NCBI RefSeq assembly: GCF_027580225.2
Contig: NC_073346.2
Span: 1,507,001 to 1,571,000, forward strand
Reading direction: 5' to 3'
DNA length: 64,000 bases
Source: Misgurnus anguillicaudatus
Taxonomy: Eukaryota > Chordata > Actinopteri > Cypriniformes > Cobitidae
The notes under the pieces were generated by a model, which saw only the letters and a list, made by a program, of their open reading frames with translations, was not told the DNA's origin and ran no database searches. Each line of letters begins with the position of its first letter. The stretch's first letter is position 1. Position numbers and translations under genes: made by a program. Shown here piece by piece: positions 32,321-46,300 of this stretch.

Positions 32321-34878
32321 GTGTCCAGAGTTTAGTTGATTTTGATTAATTTGACTCAAAAATTTTGTACCTAAAACCAAGTTGGTGCAAACTAATCTAA
32401 AACTTCACTGGTTTTGCACAAGGTCCCGGGCCCTATGCATAGGCAGTCCTGATGGGGCCCCCACATTTTTCCATTTTAGTTTACTAATCGCTGCATGAAC
32501 AAACTGTATGATAACCAAGCAAGACTTTATTCAGTCATATTTTATTTTGCTGAATGAACAAGACATTACATTTTTACATTGCTTAGAACATTTATTTTTA
32601 TTATGCATTATTACAACCGGGGTAAAACCAGTACTGATTACCAGGGCCCCAAGGGGATTTGACTACCATTTGACTCGACTGAACAAAGAGGCTTATATAC
32701 AAGTTATTTGTACAGTATGTATTGTTTGTTGTTGTGAGTGTGTAATTTTACTTCATGCATGCATGTGAAGCACAACAGTCAACATTCTGTTGTTTAAATT
32801 GTGCTCTAAAAATATCTTGAAAATCCTGAAGATTTTTTTATATTTAATACATTTGAATGCTTGAATGCACTTTAATTGAGAACTGTATTACTTATTTAAA
32901 AACTACAGAGATAAAATAAAAGAAAGAGAGATCTTAGGCTCTCTCTTTCCGTTTATTGTTAGGCTGGTTTATTGGCCCGAGCTGTGCTGCTGTACTGGAC
33001 ATCAACTGAAACTACAAATGACAGGATGCAATAAAGTGGAGAATAGCAGCAATCTGAGGAAAGTTTCTCATTCACAGGCTCTCTGTCTTCTATTCAGAGA
33101 AGAAAATAAAAAATCAATACAGGCGCACATCACTTGATAAAAGCACTGGACAGGGAGAGAGACCATGCTGGATTTACTAAATTAAATTGATCAAAATTTT
33201 CCAGTCGACTCAGCCTGCTGCCTACATAAAGTAACAACCCTATCTTTCCAACTGCCCGTCATCCACAACGCCGTGTTATTTTCTGTCTTTCTGTTCATGT
33301 CTCTCTCTTTCTCTTTCTTACTAGGTTCAGTGGCTTTATTGGCATGACAATTAACACTACATCTGGACTGCCAAAGCTGGCTGAATACAACAGTTATTTT
33401 GTGCAACATACATAAAATATGTGCAATATATGTAAAAATGTAGATAAAGTGCCCTTTATAATGTCTGTAGAAAAGATACTTATTTCTTGATTTTTCTCAG
33501 AGCTCTGTATATATGCATGTTTACGTCTGTAATCAAACATTTCAAAAGAGGTTCAAGTGTGCTTTCTCGGATTTTATTAATTTTATACACTTTAAATTCA
33601 ACATGTAAAAATTACAATAGATTTTGCTTTGGCATTACGTTTGGGTCACTCTTGCAAGAATGAAGCACTGGCCAAAAAGCTCTGAGAAAATGACTGGAAC
33701 ATTTTACATGGGTAAATGACATGACATATATATTTTTGTGTCTGAGGGCATTATTTTCTTTAAGACCAAACTATTAGTACAGAAACATACAGTAGAACAG
33801 TTTGTGTTAAACGTACATTGCCACCGTGTCTTATGTACATTGAGACATCTAACATAAAAACCTAAATCATGGTGACAATTAACAAATTACATAAAAATAC
33901 AACTAAATACAACAGATAATTAACGGCATCATTAAAGCAACAGTAATCTATTTAATATTATTAATGTAACTACATAATTTGACATGCTACAATGCATGCT
34001 TGGAACTTTCAAACCCTTGCTTAATTTAAATTGTTTAGATAAACACTTAAGTGTCCAGTCAGTGGGAGAACATTTTGATGTAATAATAAAGTCATATACT
34101 ATTCGTTACAGAAAATCTTTCTCACACAAATATGTCCATACATTTAAGCTATCAAATCAAATCATAACTTTGATTTCCATTTTTTATGATAATTGTAGGT
34201 TAGACTGTATTTTTTTATTATTCTTCATAAAGGAAAATAGCCACTGGGGTTCCTCATTCCCCATTCAAAAGAACAGATGCTATGACAGTTTAAATAAACA
34301 TCTCACACTTGTCAAATCAATCGATTTGGAAGCAAACAAACGAAACAAATAAGTTGTGTCTAGTGAAACACAAGGTAATTAAAAACTACACTGCTCCACA
34401 AACTATACTGCAAAAATGTTCTTAATTTTTACACACACATGTGCATGCACATGAACATTAGTGCACTCATAAAGTATATTCTTATTCGAAAATACCCTAT
34501 TTTGCTGTTAAATTGAATTTACTGTTGCATTAATTTAAAAAAAATAATAATAAGAAATGATTATACATTAAAATTTATTACAATTTATACAAATTAATTA
34601 AACAGATATTTTTTGTAAGATTTTCTGAGTATCTTTGTGTTTCATCATGTAGATTCAAACAACTGCCAATGAATATGAATCTCATTGTTACATTCAGACT
34701 TTAGACACTTTTCAGACATTTCTTTTTTCTTTGAGTGTCATCCAAAGTAACAAGGAATATTAAATTTAATTAATATTTAATTAATATTAAAGCAAATTAT
34801 GTTGTTTTCAGTTTAATTTAGTAGTGTTTTACAGTTAATTTACTGATTCTCATTTTTTGGAAACATGGGACAAGTAAT

Positions 34879-34879
<1 letters not shown>
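32321..34879. other. no gene recognised
   Basis: About 2.5 kb of AT-rich sequence. Near 32420-32470 and 32640-32660 GGGCCC-rich strings (GGGCCCTATGCATAGGCAG; CAGGGCCCCAAGGGG) suggest an old MITE. No supportable gene. Confidence 0.4.
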
Positions 34880-34928
<49 letters not shown>

Positions 34929-35190
34929 TCTGGTTTCCATGTTTTGTGGGGACATTCCATAGACGTAATGCATTTTATACTGTACAAACTGTATATTCTA
35001 TTCCCCTAACCTACCCCATTCCCTAACCCCAACCATCACTGAAAACATTTCTGCTACTTCACATTTTCAAGAAACATCATTCTGTTTGATTTATAAGCTT
35101 GTTTTCTCATGGGGACATCAAAATGTCCCCACAAGGTCACAAAAACACTGTTATTCCTATCTTTTGTCCCCACAACGTGATAATTACCAG

Positions 35191-35219
<29 letters not shown>
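34880..35219. repeat. CA-flanked interspersed repeat, copy 1
   Basis: A (CA)n run of about 23 units (34880-34926) leads into TTCTGGTTTCCATGTTTTGT and TGTCCCCACAAGGTCAC, ending TGATAATTACCAGG and a second (CA)n run (35191-35219). The same internal sequence recurs at 36541-36853 in the same orientation. Confidence 0.85.
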
Positions 35220-35225
<6 letters not shown>

Positions 35226-35926
35226 ATGGGCGCTCTCGGGCAATACCTCAATGCTACCCCTCTACCTAATCAATAAAACAGTATCACTCCTGCAAATCAG
35301 AATTATTTCAAACTAAAGAGAAAATGAAATGCTATATAAAACATGGATGATCAGAGAAAAAAGCAGGCAATCACAGACTTTAACAATTTAAAAAAAGTCT
35401 TGTTAAATCTACAGTAAAAATTGTCATCTTGTCAAACAATATAGTGATAATGCAATGAAATTGATATGCCTGTATATTTTTAGAAATTGCTAAATATAAG
35501 TTTTAGAGGAGCACATGCATCAAATCTTCTTATCATGACCAAAATATGAAAACAACTTTCCAGTGTCAGTTCACACAGCATACCTCCTTCCTATCTTCTA
35601 CTCCCATTTGTATGTTTGCCATCATCAGTAGTCCGTCCAGTGGTGGTCAAAGAGGACAGCAAACCACACATATAATATTAATGTAATACAGTAACTACCA
35701 ATGTATCAACTTAATGTACTTGATGTGTGATTGGCCTTATCATTTACAGATTACCACTAAATGGTAATGCTAAATGGCACACAGTATTAAAGATCCCAGT
35801 GTACACAACTGGTAAAACAAAACAGTAGAAATATAATTATTTAAACAAAATACTATAAAATGGGCAGAGAATTTCTGGAAAGTTTCACTTTTTTATTAGT
35901 ACATGCATGACCCAGCCTATGCATTG
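35220..35926. other. no gene recognised
   Basis: Noncoding AT-rich sequence between the two CA-flanked repeats. Confidence 0.4.
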
Positions 35927-35990
35927 CATTTACATTTTATGTATTTGGCAGACGCTTTTATTCAAAGTGACTTGCATTGAATCCCATTAT
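35927..35990. repeat. conserved SINE/LINE tail-like segment
   Basis: TTACATTTTATGTATTTGGC followed by AGACGCTTTTATTCAAAGTG-ACTTGCA is the short motif found at the end of many teleost SINEs and L2-type LINEs. Only this tail is recognised. Confidence 0.5.
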
Positions 35991-36540
35991 TTTAAGGGTT
36001 TGGGTTACTTACTTTTTCAATTGTTCAAGTTCTGATTTGTATGAAATGTTAACCTCTGACCCGTAATTAAAAAAACAAATAAATTTTATTTTGTAAAATT
36101 TTATTGAATATGTATGTAAATTAAAAGGGCAAAAATGGGTATCCAAAAGTCCAAATCTAGCAAAACTTGATACAGGACATTTTATAAATGTTAAAAATGT
36201 AAACCAAACTTGCACTGAATTTATTTTGTATATAACAAGCTTAATCACAACAACGTCGCACACCTGTGCGTAGGTAAGCAGGACAATGTGGTCCTGATAT
36301 CAGCAAAAAGAAAAGTCCTGCAAACTATCTCTAATATGTTTTATTGCAATGTTTTGATCATTCTATCTCTTCTTCAGGTATCAAAACATATAATAAAGTT
36401 TTATATATTTAATCTGTACAGAAGACCAATCAATGAATGATTCAACACATCATCATACATACTTCACATCTGACGTTGCATTAAAACGTATTATATATAA
36501 CAAGCTTAGAAGAAAGTTTTAAAGGGTCCAAAGTTCACAG

Positions 36541-36853
36541 ACACACACACACACACACACACACATTCTGGTTTCCATGTTTTGTGGTTTCCATGTTTAC
36601 CATTGACGTAATGCATTTTATACTGTACAAACTGTATATTCTATTTCCTTCACCTAACCCAAACCCTAACCCCAAACATCACAGAAAATTTTCTGCTACA
36701 TTAGATTTTCAATAAACATCATTCTGTTTGATTTAAAAGCTTGACCTCAAAATGTCCCCACAAGGTCACAAAAATACTGGTATTCCATTGTATTATATCG
36801 GTATACTGGTATTGGTCCCCACAACGTGATAATTACCAGGTACACACACACAC
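36541..36853. repeat. CA-flanked interspersed repeat, copy 2
   Basis: Same layout as 34880-35219: (CA)n, TTCTGGTTTCCATGTTTTGT, GACGTAATGCATTTTATACT, TGTCCCCACAAGGTCAC, ACAACGTGATAATTACCAGG and a short (CA)n. It lacks about 20 bases around the GTTTTCTCATGGGGACAT segment and has a GTTTCCATGTTTACCATTG variant where copy 1 has GGGGACATTCC. Confidence 0.85.
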
Positions 36854-38160
36854 TGATTCACTATTGTTTTCAATATTTTATAATCCAGTAAAAGTGATTT
36901 ATCCCAGTTATGGTGGATTTGAGCAGATGATCCCATCAGATAGGTTTGAGATTTGAGACACGACCACTTGTGTGAGGATGCAGTACCACATTTAACCAGA
37001 ATTCCATCAAAAACACACTCTCTTAAACACACAGTTAAATGCATACAATACACATTCATATTTGAACTCATAGCAGCAAGCTGCATTTCCAGCACAAAGT
37101 CCAATTAAACCTCAGCAGCTAATTTCATTACAGTCACACATTTAATTAGTCAATTCAATTAGGTTTGGGGCATCTAGTCAAATTACATTACATTCATCTA
37201 TATGCTAAATGCTCTTTTTGGCCATTTTCTTTCAAGTATTTAAATAAAATAATATTCTTGTGTTACTGATCTGATTAAAACAAATAATTGTAGGTTAGAC
37301 TGTAATTTTTTATTTTTTACATTTTAATTGTCCTTAAAACGTGATCCAAAGTCTTGCAACATGCACATGTAAATCTCCATTACAGACATAACAACACATA
37401 ATAGTTCAAGAAGGAGTTTGTGGGTGTATGTTGTATGTGGGAGGTCCTCATTAGCAACTCTGCTGATCATGCAGTGTACCAAATGTGTGCATTCTCTGTC
37501 TCTAAAAAGTAATACAATTAAATTATTTTGCTTACGTTTGCTGTTATTTCAAGGGGAGGGTGATCTGGCTCTAATTTATTTGTAATTTACAGAACAATAA
37601 AGAAGATACAGAACAAATGTAGCTTACTGTAATTTTTTACAGACATGCAGACAAACCATCATTTTGTCTTCATTACAAACTCCCTTTTTAATTTGATAAC
37701 ATATAGACAAAACCAAATAAAAAATATTTGTCTTTACATTTTGTGATTGTTCTGTAAAAGCTCCAATGTTTTCTCATAAATAATGTGGATCCCATAAAAC
37801 ACGAGCTGAAAAGTTTACTGTGTTCAAAATACCTATACTGTACGAAGTGCAGATAATCTCAATGGGCACTGGCCCTGCATATATAATCAACACACTATAT
37901 ATACAATTAAAATGAAACAAAACATAAAATAAAATAAATAAATAAAACATCTAATTAAGTAATAATTTCACTTTTATTAACTCAGTGGCAGAATAAACCT
38001 TACTATTAAAAGTAAATCAATTTCTTCATTAGAATAAGATGTCTGTGATGTGCCTAAACAAATTGTACCTGGACAGCATCGCTGTGTTTCATGTCGCGGT
38101 TCAGTTCTTCCTTCAGACTGACTCGTGAGCTCATATGATCCAGCGCTGAGAACCAGCAAA
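36854..38160. other. no gene recognised
   Basis: AT-rich noncoding sequence upstream of sall3. No repeat family or open frame with a domain is recognised. Confidence 0.4.
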
Positions 38161-40234
38161 CCTAATTAACGTTCTCACTATCAATGTTTTTGTCTGCTTT
38201 TACAACCAGTTCGCGAATCCTAAAGCTGATTCGTTTGAGCTGATTTGCGTCGCATCTAAACCGTTGAGCTGAGACCCTCCCATCTCTTGTCCTCGCCTCT
38301 CTGAACTCCACACTTACTGCTTGAGGACATTTTTCCTTTTTTTCTAATCTCACACGCCTTTCTTTAAAATATGAATACTTAGAAAACATTAGTTATGGTT
38401 TATTTTCTTTACTTTTTCTTTGTGAAGCTACAACCCATTTTGATGTTTTGTTATTTTCATGAATAGCCTAATTAATTTTATTTCGCTTACTTTTTTATTT
38501 TGTCTGGTAAAGGAGATGATCGCGCAATCTCTAGAAGACCAGCAGCTCCTTCAAGCCTTTGTGATAATATTGATGATGATGATAGCCAAATAGACATTTT
38601 GATTTCTGTGTGTAGAGTTAGATATAAAGAATCAATATTATATCAAGGGGTTACTCTTGTGATAAAAGACTTTAGCTGCTCTGGCTATTCATCATAAGCC
38701 TGTAGCAAACAGATAGGTCAAAAGAAATGATATTGCAGTAAAGAGTGAGTCTCCTTATCTCTTTATAGCAGGACACGCCGATCGATACAGAAGCTGCGCT
38801 GTACTCCTGCAATTATCAATGGTCGGTTTTGTCTTCTGCATCTATAAATAGCAGATAATAAGGCTTTTCACATAACTGTAATGGGAGTGAAAAAGTTTTG
38901 CTTACATACTTGGTAACTTTGATGTAAAAGTAATAATTCTGCGGCTTTAAGATAAAGCCCTATTTATACGCATCTACGTGAGACTGGGTAGATCAGGCAC
39001 ACTTTAACAATTATGCCTTTAAATGAAATTATCATGTTGTGTCCAGTATAACACTTAAACGTGCATTTACCTCATAATGACTAAGGAAAATATAATGTAT
39101 AAAATCAAAATGTAATTTGGAATGTGAAAACTAACGTTTGCTTATTACTATTAAACTATTGTCACAAACGATTAGCCTACACAAAAACATTCACTTTGGT
39201 TCTTTTTTTTCTGCCAATGAATAGGCTAACACTGGATTTAAAATGAACTTAAAGCAGTAAGGCTTCTCAGTTTAGACTCATGTAAATCATGACAGGCTGA
39301 GGTGAATTGATGTGTCCTGGTACATCCTAGCGGTCGCTACGCGCAATGGGTTCAAATCAAACCTTCAGCAACTCCCTCATAGACGATACGCAGCCTCACA
39401 CACGGACACACACCTCTTTGCAAGCTCCATCACCGACAACCGTCAAACTTCTGCCGCTACCTTATATGCTGAATGAAACCCAAACGCGGCAGACAAAACG
39501 GCTGTCAAATTATTATTTTGTTTTCGGGACTTTAACGATTCATGATGCTTAAGCAAGTTGTTCGTCGAGAGACGCGGACAAGAGGAAGACCGACCTATAT
39601 GGTAGACTCATGAAAACATTCAATGTACAAGGCAACATGCATTAATCTGTTGGACTTTCATGATCGAAACACTTTAACTAACTTTTCAATACGGGTTGTG
39701 CTGTTATGACCCTAGACACGAATTCGTAAAACAATTTGCTCACATTGGGAGTTCATAACATAGGACAGCATTTTTGTTTATATTGACAAAAAGAAAGACG
39801 GCTAGGATAAACTTGACTGCTGGAAGAAATGATCAAACTCACGCAGATAGATGAAAGTTAAACGGAGTAAACTGAAGAAGTAATTGTCATTGACTTTGTT
39901 CATAGTAACTATATGGAATATGCATTGGACTTCCAGTTTCTGAAAGCATGCTAAAATAAACTCCTGACGAAGAGACCTACAAAAGAAAGAAAGCGGCTGA
40001 CATCCTCCTCCTCCTCGGGGCGTTTGAGGTGATTTTGTGTGGATGGTGATGGTTGATGGTGAAGTAGTTAATTGCGGAGTCCGTCCCTCATTTCCATATC
40101 AGTGTGTCCACTGGAGCTCGGCCAATCCAATGCATCATTTACTATCATAATGACACATCTACACAACAGCAGATAATTTTCGTTATTTTGCCGCTCGACT
40201 TTTTGACTAGATTTTTTTCAGTGCGTTTCTGCTG
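38161..40234 (+). promoter_or_regulatory. sall3: sall3 5' flank, promoter not resolved
   Basis: Two kilobases directly upstream of the sall3 start region are free of recognisable mobile elements, unlike most of the window. The transcription start cannot be placed. A CTATAAATAG string lies at 38842. The part from about 38560 to 38900 has unusually complex, non-repetitive sequence rich in homeodomain-like ATTA/TAAT and GATA-like strings, which makes it a candidate conserved element. Without alignment to other fish this remains a guess. Confidence 0.3.
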
Positions 40235-40347
40235 ATGTATGTGAAGAAGGAAGATCTTTTGCAGAAGAATGTCCCGTCGGAAGCAAGCGAAGCCGCAGCA
40301 GCTCAGATCGGACGAGGACCCACTTATGGAGCCGCTGCCCGATCACG
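40235..40347 (+). promoter_or_regulatory. two upstream ATGs before the sall3 start
   Basis: ATG at 40235 opens a frame that overlaps the whole coding part of exon 1 in another frame and ends at a TGA just inside exon 2 (40 codons, whichever acceptor is used). ATG at 40239 is followed at once by TGA, making a start-stop pair in frame with and 30 bases before the sall3 ATG. Both have a pyrimidine at -3, a weak context. If the mRNA includes them, they could lower initiation at sall3. Confidence 0.5.
40269..40347 (+). CDS. sall3: sall3 coding exon 1
   Basis: Encodes residues 1-26 plus one base. ATG at 40269 has A at -3. [10 protein letters not shown] is invariant in spalt proteins; position 11 is Q where mammals have H. 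Donor GTGAGT starts at 40348 (phase 1). Confidence 0.93.
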
Positions 40348-43300
40348 GTGAGTGCTCCGCTGTTTCATCCCCTTGCTGCTGTGTTTTCATCTAAAGTAAT
40401 ATTTTTAAACCGTTAAATTTAGCACAAATTAGATTGTAAAGTGTGATTAACTATTAGCCTACTACGTTGGGATTATTTGATGTCCGAGTTATGAGAAACA
40501 AAGGTGTAACTTTATTTCGAAACATTTGACTAATCACATTGTTTTATCAGAGAACCACGAAAAATATAATATGTCCTTTCGTTGCAATGTAGATGGCATT
40601 AGCCTACATATTTCTAGACCGTTTGTTAAATCTACATCGTTTCTAATATAAACATATTTATCTATCTTACTCGACGGATTTGGTGGTTTGTGTGAAATAG
40701 TATTAATACAACAAACACAGCATTAGAATACATTGTCACTGCAGCAGTAAAATTAAACCATCTAAAATTAATGTATTGCCTGTATTGGTGTAAGTTTGCA
40801 AAAACCTCGGAAAAAAATAGTTTTCTTTGAGGCCCTCTAAGTTTTTAAACATATTGCTTGCGTCACTTGTATTCGTAGGCTATACGGCTAAATTTGCGGG
40901 TTTTTTTATTTTATTTTATTTTTTATTCAATATACTTCTTAATTTTGCTTTACTGTCACTGGGTGTGTAACATGTAAAACCCCTACTGACAATCGTTTTT
41001 TACGTTACTTATTCGGATATAGGATATGTAAATATTGTGTGACACCTCATAATAAATATAGTATTAATGTCAAGTTCAAAGACAGTCCTATGCTGAACTT
41101 AAAGTAAAACACAGCCTGGGATGTGAAGCGCTTTCGTTTTGGTTCAGTTTTCAGTAGTTCAGATAGCACGTTTTCAGTGTAACGTTTCTTCGAGATTATT
41201 CTTTACTTTATCATGTCTAAACAACATTCTTATATTTTATTGCAAATCCTGTTAAAGTTTGTATTTTTGAAAATCGTTGATTAAACATCCATTCTTTAAA
41301 GCTGTATGACGTGCTGCATTCTTGGCAATTATGTTGACTAGAATTCATCTTTGACATATTAATTACAATATTAATATACTAAAATAGACATTAAATCACT
41401 TTTGTTTCTTTGTTAATTAGACATTAGTTGTTGTTTATGCCAATATTTTGACAAATAGGCCTACATAAAAAAAGATAAAAAAAAATGTCTATACCTTAAT
41501 TATTTCCAGTATTAAATCTGGTAAACCTGTTTCTGGTAAAAGCACAATGGTAATGTAGATCTCCAACAGGACCATACTTTAAAAACTTGGTATATGATTG
41601 TTATTTTATTTTTTTAGAAACAAAATAATAAAATGATTGCTAATGCTGTAAGGATGTAACTTTATGGTCTAAAGGTGACCAGAGTAGAGAACACCATTGT
41701 AATTAATTCATATTTAATGTAATTTTAAGTTATAATTGTTTTTAGTGGATTTGTCCCCTTCTTTGCTGAAAGCAGTTTTTATGTTAAATCCTCTGCTTTA
41801 CTTTATTGCCCAGTCCTCTGCTGCACTTGCCCCTAAGGAGGGCTGCTTCAAAGTATTCTGATACTGCTCTTAACCTTTGGCTGTATGACCTCACCAGGGC
41901 TGTCTGATATGTCATGGTGCATTTAAGACATTCAGATGTTCCCCTGATCTTGGCAAAGTGGCTTGCATATGTCCTGTAAAGTATTATTTTATCATCTTAC
42001 TGTTGCATCCACTGAGTTCACCACCCTGTTAAATGGAATCTTTTAAGGGGGCACTTGTTTTTAAAATACTTGTTATTTTGCTGCTGCTAATTATATGTTT
42101 AATAAATCTTTTGATGTGTTTATAATGATGGTTAAATCTACAGTATAACAAAACAGTTTTCCTGTGACATGGGTATTTTACATTGGCTGGTATAACGAAA
42201 CTTAAAAAGTACATATATATATTTTTTGTAAATCTTAGCTTTACAGATTTCCCTTAAATCAAAACAAAAACATAAATAGACTGCACTGTAAACAAAAAAT
42301 TACAGTTGCTATATGTTAGTCATATTAGATTTTATTAGGTGTTTTATGCATATACAGTGCTTTAAAAATAATATATTCAGGTTAATTTTGGCTTTAGGTT
42401 AAGTTAGATAAAATCTGGTTAAGAAAACACATTTGTTAGATTGGGAAACAATCTGAGAATTTGGTAAATTTGATTATCATTGTCATTTAAATAGATTTTT
42501 TTGCTGTCACTCGCTTGAAAAAGAGACACCTCAGTGCACTGTCTGCAGTTTTTTAAGTATTCCAAACAGTAAAACTGAGCATTTGCTACCTGCAATTCAT
42601 ACCTTATTTGCCCTTGAAGTTGTTATTTGATGTAACGTTAATTCCCTTTGATCAGGTTGATTTAATCATTTTAGAAAACTTCCATTTTTTTAAAGTAAAA
42701 TATTATACAGGTGCACTTATTATGCCAGAGATGTTTCACCAAATAATTGACCTAATCTTTAAATTTTAGTCAGCACACTTAGGGCTAAATTTTAATAAAT
42801 AAATAAATACAGCTTTTTACAATACCTATACAGTTACATAATACATACAGCAGACATAAATACATTTCTCCAGTCAGCATTGTTTGACAGTCTTGCAGAC
42901 TGAATGCTTTCCCTGAGCATGCTAATACAAATTGTTAATGTTGTGGCGGGTGACAAAGCTTTAGTTGTTCTGAATGATATAGAGTGCTTATTGTACTGTA
43001 ATGGCAAAGTCTCTTTCTGTTTCTCGTACTTTGTGTATGTGTGTTTGAGTGTATCTTCAGTTCTCTGCATGTTTAAGGTAAAACTGTGCCTATTGTTTTC
43101 TGGCATTTCTCTTTTCATTACAGAGCACTGCAATATTTTCACACATTTAGAGCGAGTTTAATTTTATTTAAAGCATTTAAATGCATTTTAAATTAAATAA
43201 TAGTTTTTAAAAAGCGTAAAGAGTAAAAATGACAACTAAGTCTCAGTACAAAGATATCACATAACACATTTAAAAAAATTATATATATATATGAGTTATA

Positions 43301-46300
43301 AAATTCAATGAGTTATAAAATATAGTTTATAATTATTAAGTTGCCTTTTAAGCATCTGTGAATCAGAGATTTTACTTTTGTAACACTAGAAATTTGAAAT
43401 TCTATTTTGCACTTATAACAGAAACACAGTGATAGGCATGGGTTCTTTCTCTTTTATAACATTTGTGTTTGCATGTAAAAATGCTCACATAATAGCAAAT
43501 TCTGTATATGCTATATTAGAAAATATATCAAAATACTAAACAAATACGATTTAACTATTTAACCATTTGTTCACTAATGTATTGTTGAAATGTATGAAAA
43601 TAAATGGCTTGAATAGAATTCCTTTAAATTGCAATATCCACAATTGATAGTCCCTCGTATTTTGATGGATTATTCTAAGAAAATTGATAAGTCGTTATAT
43701 ATGCAAGCTTGAAGCTTGATTTTTACACATTTTTATGAAAAAATGTCAGGCATATTTTAAATATTATCAATATTCAATCATTTATATGTCAAAATTTATA
43801 TATAAAATTACACAAATTACACATAAGCTTTTTACATGTTATGTTTATTTTATTTCAGTAAATAACTTGAATAACCAAAGTAATAACCAAAAAACATTTG
43901 TTAATTGTTGCATTCCAATTTCCTCTCCCCTCAGTCTCAGGTGAAACGGTGGATGATTCCGACAGTGGAAATGAGAGCCGCAGTGGGAGTGAAGAGACCC
44001 ATGTTTGTGAAAAATGTTGTGCTGAGTTCTTTAAGTGGTCTGACTTCTGTGAACATCTAAAGAGCTGTACTAAGAACCCACTAGTGCTAATTATCAGTGA
44101 CAATGAAGTGACTTCAGACCCAGCACAGGAGTACTTTGATGAGTCGTCACCTGTGCCTAGCTGCACCAGTGAGCCTGCTGACAGTGAGGATGCAGGTGAG
44201 GGAAGCCACATTCCCACTGACGGTGATGAACAAACGGAGATGATGCTGGAGCAGGGTGCTGTCCTGGACAAGGAGGATGAGCCAATAGAAATGGAACTGT
44301 CTCCTGAGAAACCCATACACTCTGAAAATCAAGATACATTAGCAGAGCAAGACATCTGCCTACCTCAACTGGAAGACCACAGACAGTCATCTGGGGCAGA
44401 ATACACTATGCCCAGCACCAATGTCACACTGGAAACACTGCATGGAACCCGAGTGGCTGTGGCCCAGTTCTCTCAGAGCACCCGAGAAGCAATTGCTAGG
44501 GGAATGTCACCTATGGCTATACCTATGATTCTTGACCAGCTCATGGCCTTGCAGCAACAACAAATTCACCAGCTTCAATTGATAGAGCAAATTCGGAGCC
44601 AGGTGGCACAAATAAACAGACAGCCCCCTACACAGTCAGCACTTAACCATAACGACCACAGCACAAATGCTGGTTTACAAGTAACTTCTTCTCCTTGTAT
44701 ATCCACAATATCTGGCCAGCTCCAGCTAGGTGGCTTTATTACACCTCCTGTGCATCAGCTTCCTATGAAGGTAACCTCCAATATAAATGGACAGGTGTCT
44801 GCCTCTTCAGCTCTGGAGGAGGCTCGCTGCAGTGTTCCTCAGACATGTCCCATGACCAGTTCTGCGATGAGCAGCAATATCACAACAAATTCCTCATATC
44901 CTGCAACCAGCTGTAATGTTGTTTCCTCCCAAATACCACAATGTTCGGCATCTAGTAGCAACATTAGTAGCAGCAGTGGCTGCATCAGTAGTAGCACAGG
45001 AACTGGTAGTGCAGTAAGTTGTGGTATTTCACTGCCAAGAACCACACCTAGTCCTCTAATGCTGAATCATGGTAGATTGCTATCATCCCCCTCCAACCTC
45101 CCTCTTTTACCGCACAACTCAACCAACAGTGTTATCTTCCCAAATCCTTTGGCCAGTATTGCAGCTACAGCAAATGCTCTCGATCCTCTTTCCGCCCTAA
45201 TGAAACACCGCAAAGGAAAGCCTCCAAATGTCTCTGTGTTTGAAACCAAACCCAGTGCAGAAGACACCTTTTTCAAACATAAGTGCAGATTTTGTGCAAA
45301 AGTTTTTGGAAGTGATAGCGCCCTCCAAATTCATCTTCGTTCCCATACTGGTGAAAGGCCTTTCAAATGCAACATTTGTGGAAATCGTTTTTCCACAAAA
45401 GGAAATTTGAAGGTCCATTTTCAGAGACACAAAGAAAAGTATCCTCACATCCAAATGAACCCCTATCCAGTGCCTGAGTATTTGGACAATGTACCAACCA
45501 GCTCAGGTATTCCTTTTGGCATGTCATTACCCCCAGAAAAGCCTGTTACCACATGGCTGGATAGCAAGCCTGTTTTGCCTACAATTCCAACCTCAGTAGC
45601 ATTGCAACTACCATCAACTATACCCAGCATTGTAGGAAGCTATGGTGATTCAGCTAATCTTACTCCTTCATCCAGATCACCTCTAAGGCCATCACCTCCA
45701 TCAAGTGAGTGTACATCTTTGTCTCCTAATCGCGTCATTGCAGAGACTAGCATTCCACACATTACTAGTTCACCCCAATCTAGTGTAGTGAGTGACACCC
45801 CTTCAGTACTTAGATCTGAAGCTATACATTTACCATCCAACTGTACCACCAGTTTATCCACCACTTCTATACCCCAAGTCCTTCCTCCATCCACTGTCAC
45901 AGCCACAACTACCACCAGAACACCGATAACAGACTCAGTGAATACTCTTACTTCTCTTACGCATTCCTCCCTACAAATGGTCTCTGATCAGTTTAAAGCC
46001 AGATTTCCTTTTGGTGGCCTCCTGGATTCTATGCAAACATCAGAGACCTCAAAGCTACAGCAACTGGTGGAAAATATTGATAAGAAAATGACAGACCCCA
46101 ACCAGTGTGTGATTTGTCATCGTGTGCTTAGTTGTCAGAGTGCTCTTAAAATGCACTATCGTATACATACAGGAGAACGACCTTTTAAATGTAAGATATG
46201 TGGCCGTGCTTTCACAACAAAAGGTAATTTGAAAACACACTTTGGGGTTCACAGGTCCAAGCCTCCTCTTCGTGTACAGCACTCTTGCCCTATATGCCAC

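Noticed and set aside
43855..44390. Antisense frames within sall3 exon 2
   Set aside because: Shadows of the coding strand without any motif.
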